A stretch of 64,000 nt of DNA from Eulemur rufifrons. Taxonomy: Eukaryota; Chordata; Mammalia; Primates; Lemuridae. The position numbers and the translations under genes are program-made. Of this stretch, positions 60,346 through 64,000 are shown one piece after another (the first letter of the stretch is position 1; each line of letters opens with the position of its first letter). A model generated the notes under the pieces. That model was not told the origin of the DNA. It did no database searches and worked only from the letters and a program-made list of their open reading frames with translations. Location of the stretch: positions 222,674,843 through 222,738,842 of the forward strand of contig NC_090989.1 of assembly GCF_041146395.1 (NCBI RefSeq), in the 5' to 3' direction.

Positions 60346-62929
60346 ATATTTCCTTGTCTGTCTTCTTTATTAATTTACATGTTCATAGTATTATCTTCCT
60401 CTAGCAGGAAAACAACCTTTTCTTCCTTTTCCTTATACTGGGATTCTGAAGGGATGGGTGGAGCTATATGGAAACTCACTCTGGCTTCTCCACAAATACT
60501 ATCCATACTGACAACACAACCACCAGATTAACTTTTCCACCACATTGCCTCAAATCTAGAAGGTTTTTAAACATGTCAAGTTTTCTAAAATTAGGGTATG
60601 TCTTACAATTGATCTATAGTAGTACACCTCCCCAGCCCCCCAAAAGGACAATAACAAATCAATGATCCAACTTAGAATCCATGGATACAAAATAAGATAT
60701 TTGCACCTGCACTTTGGTTAGTGTCTATTGTCAGAGAGACCCTGCAGTGTTGGGCTCGGAGGACCCCAGAAAATATCCCCTGCAAAGCCAGCTGAGGAGT
60801 GGGGCGTGCTGCAACCCAGAGACAGAGGGTGCGCAACCACTCCGCGGAAGGGAAACACTGGCAGTGCAGGACCCCTAGTTATCAGCTAATACACAAAGCA
60901 CGGTCCAGGGTTTCAGCCCAGGTCTTAATAAGTACTTACTAACTTGCAGCGAACAGAAGGCACTATGTACACAGCTAATCGGTAATCCATTTCCATAAAG
61001 GATTAGGACCCCTAGCTGCCAGACAGCAGGGTGCTTCGTACCACCCAACAAAAACAAGTCCAGCAGGCTCCCAATCTTCCTGCTGGATTAGAAAGGGTCT
61101 CTCCATAGAGTTTTGCAAGGCACATCTCTTTTCAGTAACTGTTTTTGATGGAAATGGTTTCTCTTTCCCCTTCTCCTTGCCATGTGAGGTCCCTAATAAC
61201 GACACTGATTTGAGAAACTTCTCATTCTCGTTCGATAAAAGTGTATGAAACCCCTGGCTATTGGCTAGTTTCCAAGGATAAGAAGATGAATGAGATTGAA
61301 GAGGTTTCGTCTAAATCTCGCCAGAAGTCAATGCATTGAGGATGGTTGGTGTGCAGCGTAACTTTATAGGCAGGTCCCACTTCTGAAGTGTGATGAGCAA
61401 AATGATCTGTAATTGAGAAACAGCCACTGGCCATTTCCATGCTATTTTGGTCCCAAGCGGTAAGAAACCCCACCCAGAACGAAACCTTCCCTAGTACAGC
61501 AAAGAGGCTCTCGCACTGGGGAACATTTAAAATATAGCTTTGCATAAGGCAAGAGGAAAGCCAGCATTTAAAGAGCAGCCTAAAATTGCTACGTACGAGC
61601 TTCCGTGCTATCCCAACACACAGGGCCGTGGCGGGGGGAGCCCTCCCTCCTGATGTGGAAATTGACTCTTCAGTGTTCCGGTGTTCCTGGGCAATGTCGA
61701 TCGGCTCAGGAAATTCACTCCTCATCTGTCATTATGATACAATGCTTATCTCCAAAATTAAAAAAAGAAAACTTTCATCCTTTCCAAATTCACTTATAAA
61801 TAAGAATTTGCTCCTCTTACAAAGGGAGCCAGAGCTTGGCCTGCGACTGCCGAACCTCTGGAGAACCTTAACGTGTTGAAGCTGGAAGGAACCCTGACGT
61901 CCAGTAGTGCCAGGGAAGGTTTTTTCTCCAGTGCCACTTAGGATTGAAATTGAAGGAAAGAGTGAGGCCCGGTGTAGATGCACCGAGTAAGTAGGGTGTC
62001 TCTGTCAGTTAGCAATGTCTGGCCTGGGGGCGCAGACCATGCCCAGCTTCTTCCTTCCTGGGTGACTCAGCAACTTCTCCCACATCTGGAGCGTTTGGCT
62101 TTTTGGCAACGAGGGGAATTTCCACAGGAAAATTGTGGCACTTTTCACCTTGGAGGTGGCTTTATAAAGGCACTTGGGAACAGCATTAACCTCTTGATTT
62201 TGAAATGTTCTTCTCCTCTGGATTCCTGGAGGTCCTCTCTGATGTTTTGCTCCTACCTTCCACCTGCTACTCCTCAGTCTTCTCCGTGGTATCCGCTACC
62301 TTTGTTTGTCTCTTAAGCGTTTGGGGTCGCCAGTGACTAAGTTCTAAATGCAGAAAGTCATTGGATGGGGCTTTCAAGAAAGCTCAAGGATGGGAGTTGA
62401 CTCAGCTGGCAGGTCCCTTTTGTCCTCTCCTCCCCACTTTCTTCCCCCCTGAAGTGTGCACGCAATGGGCTGGAGTTGCAGTGGCCATCTTAAGACCAGG
62501 AGGTGACAAGGGTACAAACCCATCCTAACTATCCTGGTTATCTTGGTTTTAAAATTTTAAGTTCCATGTCCTGGGAACCCCCATAGTCCTGGGCATACTG
62601 ACCCAGCTGGTTATCCTAGCAAGCAACCCTGAAGATAGAAGCCATTGCCGTGGGCAGTGCGGAAAAATAGAAGGAGTTGGATACCTGATCATATTGTACA
62701 GTCTTCTAACCACTCTAGACTTCATGCCTCTGTACTTCGCATTATGAAAGAAAAAAAGAAATCCTAATTTAAACCATTATTGTTTAGAGTTTTCCTGCTA
62801 TAGGTATCCAAATTACCTGAGTGACTCTCTATCCCTATGCCTTCCAACTTCATTTATACAGAGGTGATTCTCCAGTCTCTGTCTCTGGCCCAATCCTTTA
62901 TTCAGTTCTGGACCCATATGTCTCTAAGC

Positions 62930-63355
62930 TAAGGTGCCAGACTCTTTGTTGCTTTAAGCCTTCCCACATACTGTTCTTTTACCTGGGATACTCTTTCATC
63001 TCCCTTCCCTCATACATTCTACTCCACTACCTCTTGCTTCCTTCTTAGCTCACTCCATACACCATTGAAGCCTTAGCTTAACAGAGCCATCATGTACAAT
63101 TGTGCAATGCACAACCCATACAACTGTACACAGTAGTCCTGTTTAGATACTGCTTTTTCCAGGCAGCCTTTGCTAATCTCCACCTCCAAATATGGTTAGA
63201 TGTCTCTTCTAAGTGCTCTTTTAATACCAGCATTATAATTTTCATTTTCATTTGCTGATTACTTGTCTGTATTCCTCACTAGGATTTTAAGCATATAAGG
63301 ATACATAACATATCTGCCTGCCTCCTAGCAGGTGCTCTCTATATTTTTAAATAAG
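62930..63355 (+). mobile_element. L2 LINE 3' region
   Basis: cttcccacatactgttcttttacctgggatactctttcatctccc, then ccaggcagcctttgctaatctccacc and cctcctagcaggtgctctc follow the L2 3' half; the middle is decayed. Confidence 0.65.
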
Positions 63356-64000
63356 TGAGTAAACTCTTTCCTGATGACAGGCTTGTTTTATTATGTTTAT
63401 ATATAAAGCCACATTAAAACTCTTCTTTTATTATGGAGATCTCTCATTAAGTTTGAATTTCATATTAATTACTCAATTTACTGTTATTGTAGGAAATATG
63501 ATATTTAATGAGAGCTGTAAATTCATTGGCAACTCACACCACCCTTATTATTTTCACATATGCTCCCACTGTTAATATTTTCTGAAACATAAATTCTTAC
63601 TATGTCAAGATACACAAAGGATTGTTGAAGTGCACAATTCTTTGCCTTTCTGGAATGCAGAGTTTGTGGGAAGCATTCAGAAAATGTTTCATTGTGTGAC
63701 ATTTCTAGATTAAAAGGAGCTATAGTTTTATCAGCCTCAAATTTCAATGAGTTCCAAAGTGCAGAAATCAGCAATACATTGAGAAGTGATGAGGTCAGCA
63801 TTGCTTAACTGTCTCCAACGCCATTTTGGTTCTCCCTGACAACGGGAAATTATTCTTATATCAAAGCTAACACTGCAAAAGTAGTCTTAAAAGATTACAA
63901 AGCGTTAAGCCTGGCACAAGCAAAGCAGATGCCAGGAGGCAATCTCCAGTGTAAACAATCTGCCAACATTTGCAACCACAGCCACAGATGTTTGTTCCAC

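Larger units (their letters stand above)
49255..64000 (-). other. MAMDC2: MAMDC2 intron upstream of the first visible exon (continues right)
   Basis: At least 14.7 kb, phase 1. No match to the expected signal-peptide exon or to the exon with the first MAM1 cysteine was found, so both probably lie past 64000. Contents: MER5, L1-in-L1 nest, Tigger, Alu in MIR, MIR and L2. About 60730-61900 looks unique with scattered CpGs and could be regulatory. 49700-51200, 51360-52400 and 55800-57180 show nothing recognisable beyond a CAC microsatellite. Confidence 0.8.

Noticed and set aside
49255..64000. Signal-peptide and first MAM1 exons of MAMDC2
   Set aside because: I searched by eye for the reverse complement of the expected Cys-x-Phe-Glu opening and Leu-Asn-Glu-Glu-Gly end and saw no match. 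They probably lie beyond 64000; a TBLASTN with the human protein would decide.
1..64000. CRISPR array, operon, prophage, tRNA or rRNA
   Set aside because: There are no regularly spaced repeats, no compact collinear genes and no cloverleaf or rRNA-like segments; the sequence is mammalian intronic DNA.

Overview
The window is genomic DNA from a primate, most likely a strepsirrhine (lemur-like). The repeats show this: dimeric Alu elements of old (AluJ-like) type, MIR, L2, MER5/MER20, Tigger and MaLR LTRs, plus an L1 tail at 41988-42290 whose 3' end I recognise from lemur genomes. I see no AluS/AluY-type copy. Species-level identity cannot be read from the sequence alone.

The only protein-coding gene I can support is MAMDC2 (MAM domain-containing protein 2, a secreted extracellular-matrix glycoprotein/proteoglycan core) on the minus strand. 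Seven internal exons lie between 49254 and 19012: 49254-48983, 47717-47633, 44495-44358, 32184-31928, 28767-28674, 22461-22318 and 19277-19012. All have AG/GT splice sites and join in frame to 1256 nt, about 419 codons. They cover roughly residues 50-468 of a protein that is 686 residues in human. The signal peptide and the start of MAM domain 1 should lie beyond the right edge. The second half of MAM3, MAM4 and the acidic C-terminus should lie beyond the left edge. I looked for these exons in the window and did not find them.

Layout by gene direction (right to left): 64000-49255 is intron holding a Tigger transposon, an Alu inside a MIR, and a 3.4-kb L1-in-L1 nest. 49254-44358 holds the three exons that finish MAM1 and start MAM2. 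44357-32185 is a 12-kb intron with the lemur-type L1 tail and a MaLR LTR. 32184-28674 holds the two exons finishing MAM2. 28673-22462 is intron. 22461-19012 holds the first two MAM3 exons, separated by an L2 split by a solo LTR. 19011-1 is intron with many old repeats, two Alus, an L1 5' end and an AT-rich palindromic patch.

The gene shows a clear three-exon module per MAM domain (phases 1-1, 1-0, 0-1). I found no CRISPR array, tRNA, rRNA, prokaryotic feature or second gene, and no novel enzymatic or defence system. The points worth a second look are the exon modularity, several nested insertions with readable target-site duplications, simple repeats close to splice sites, and a few unique stretches that could be conserved regulatory DNA.
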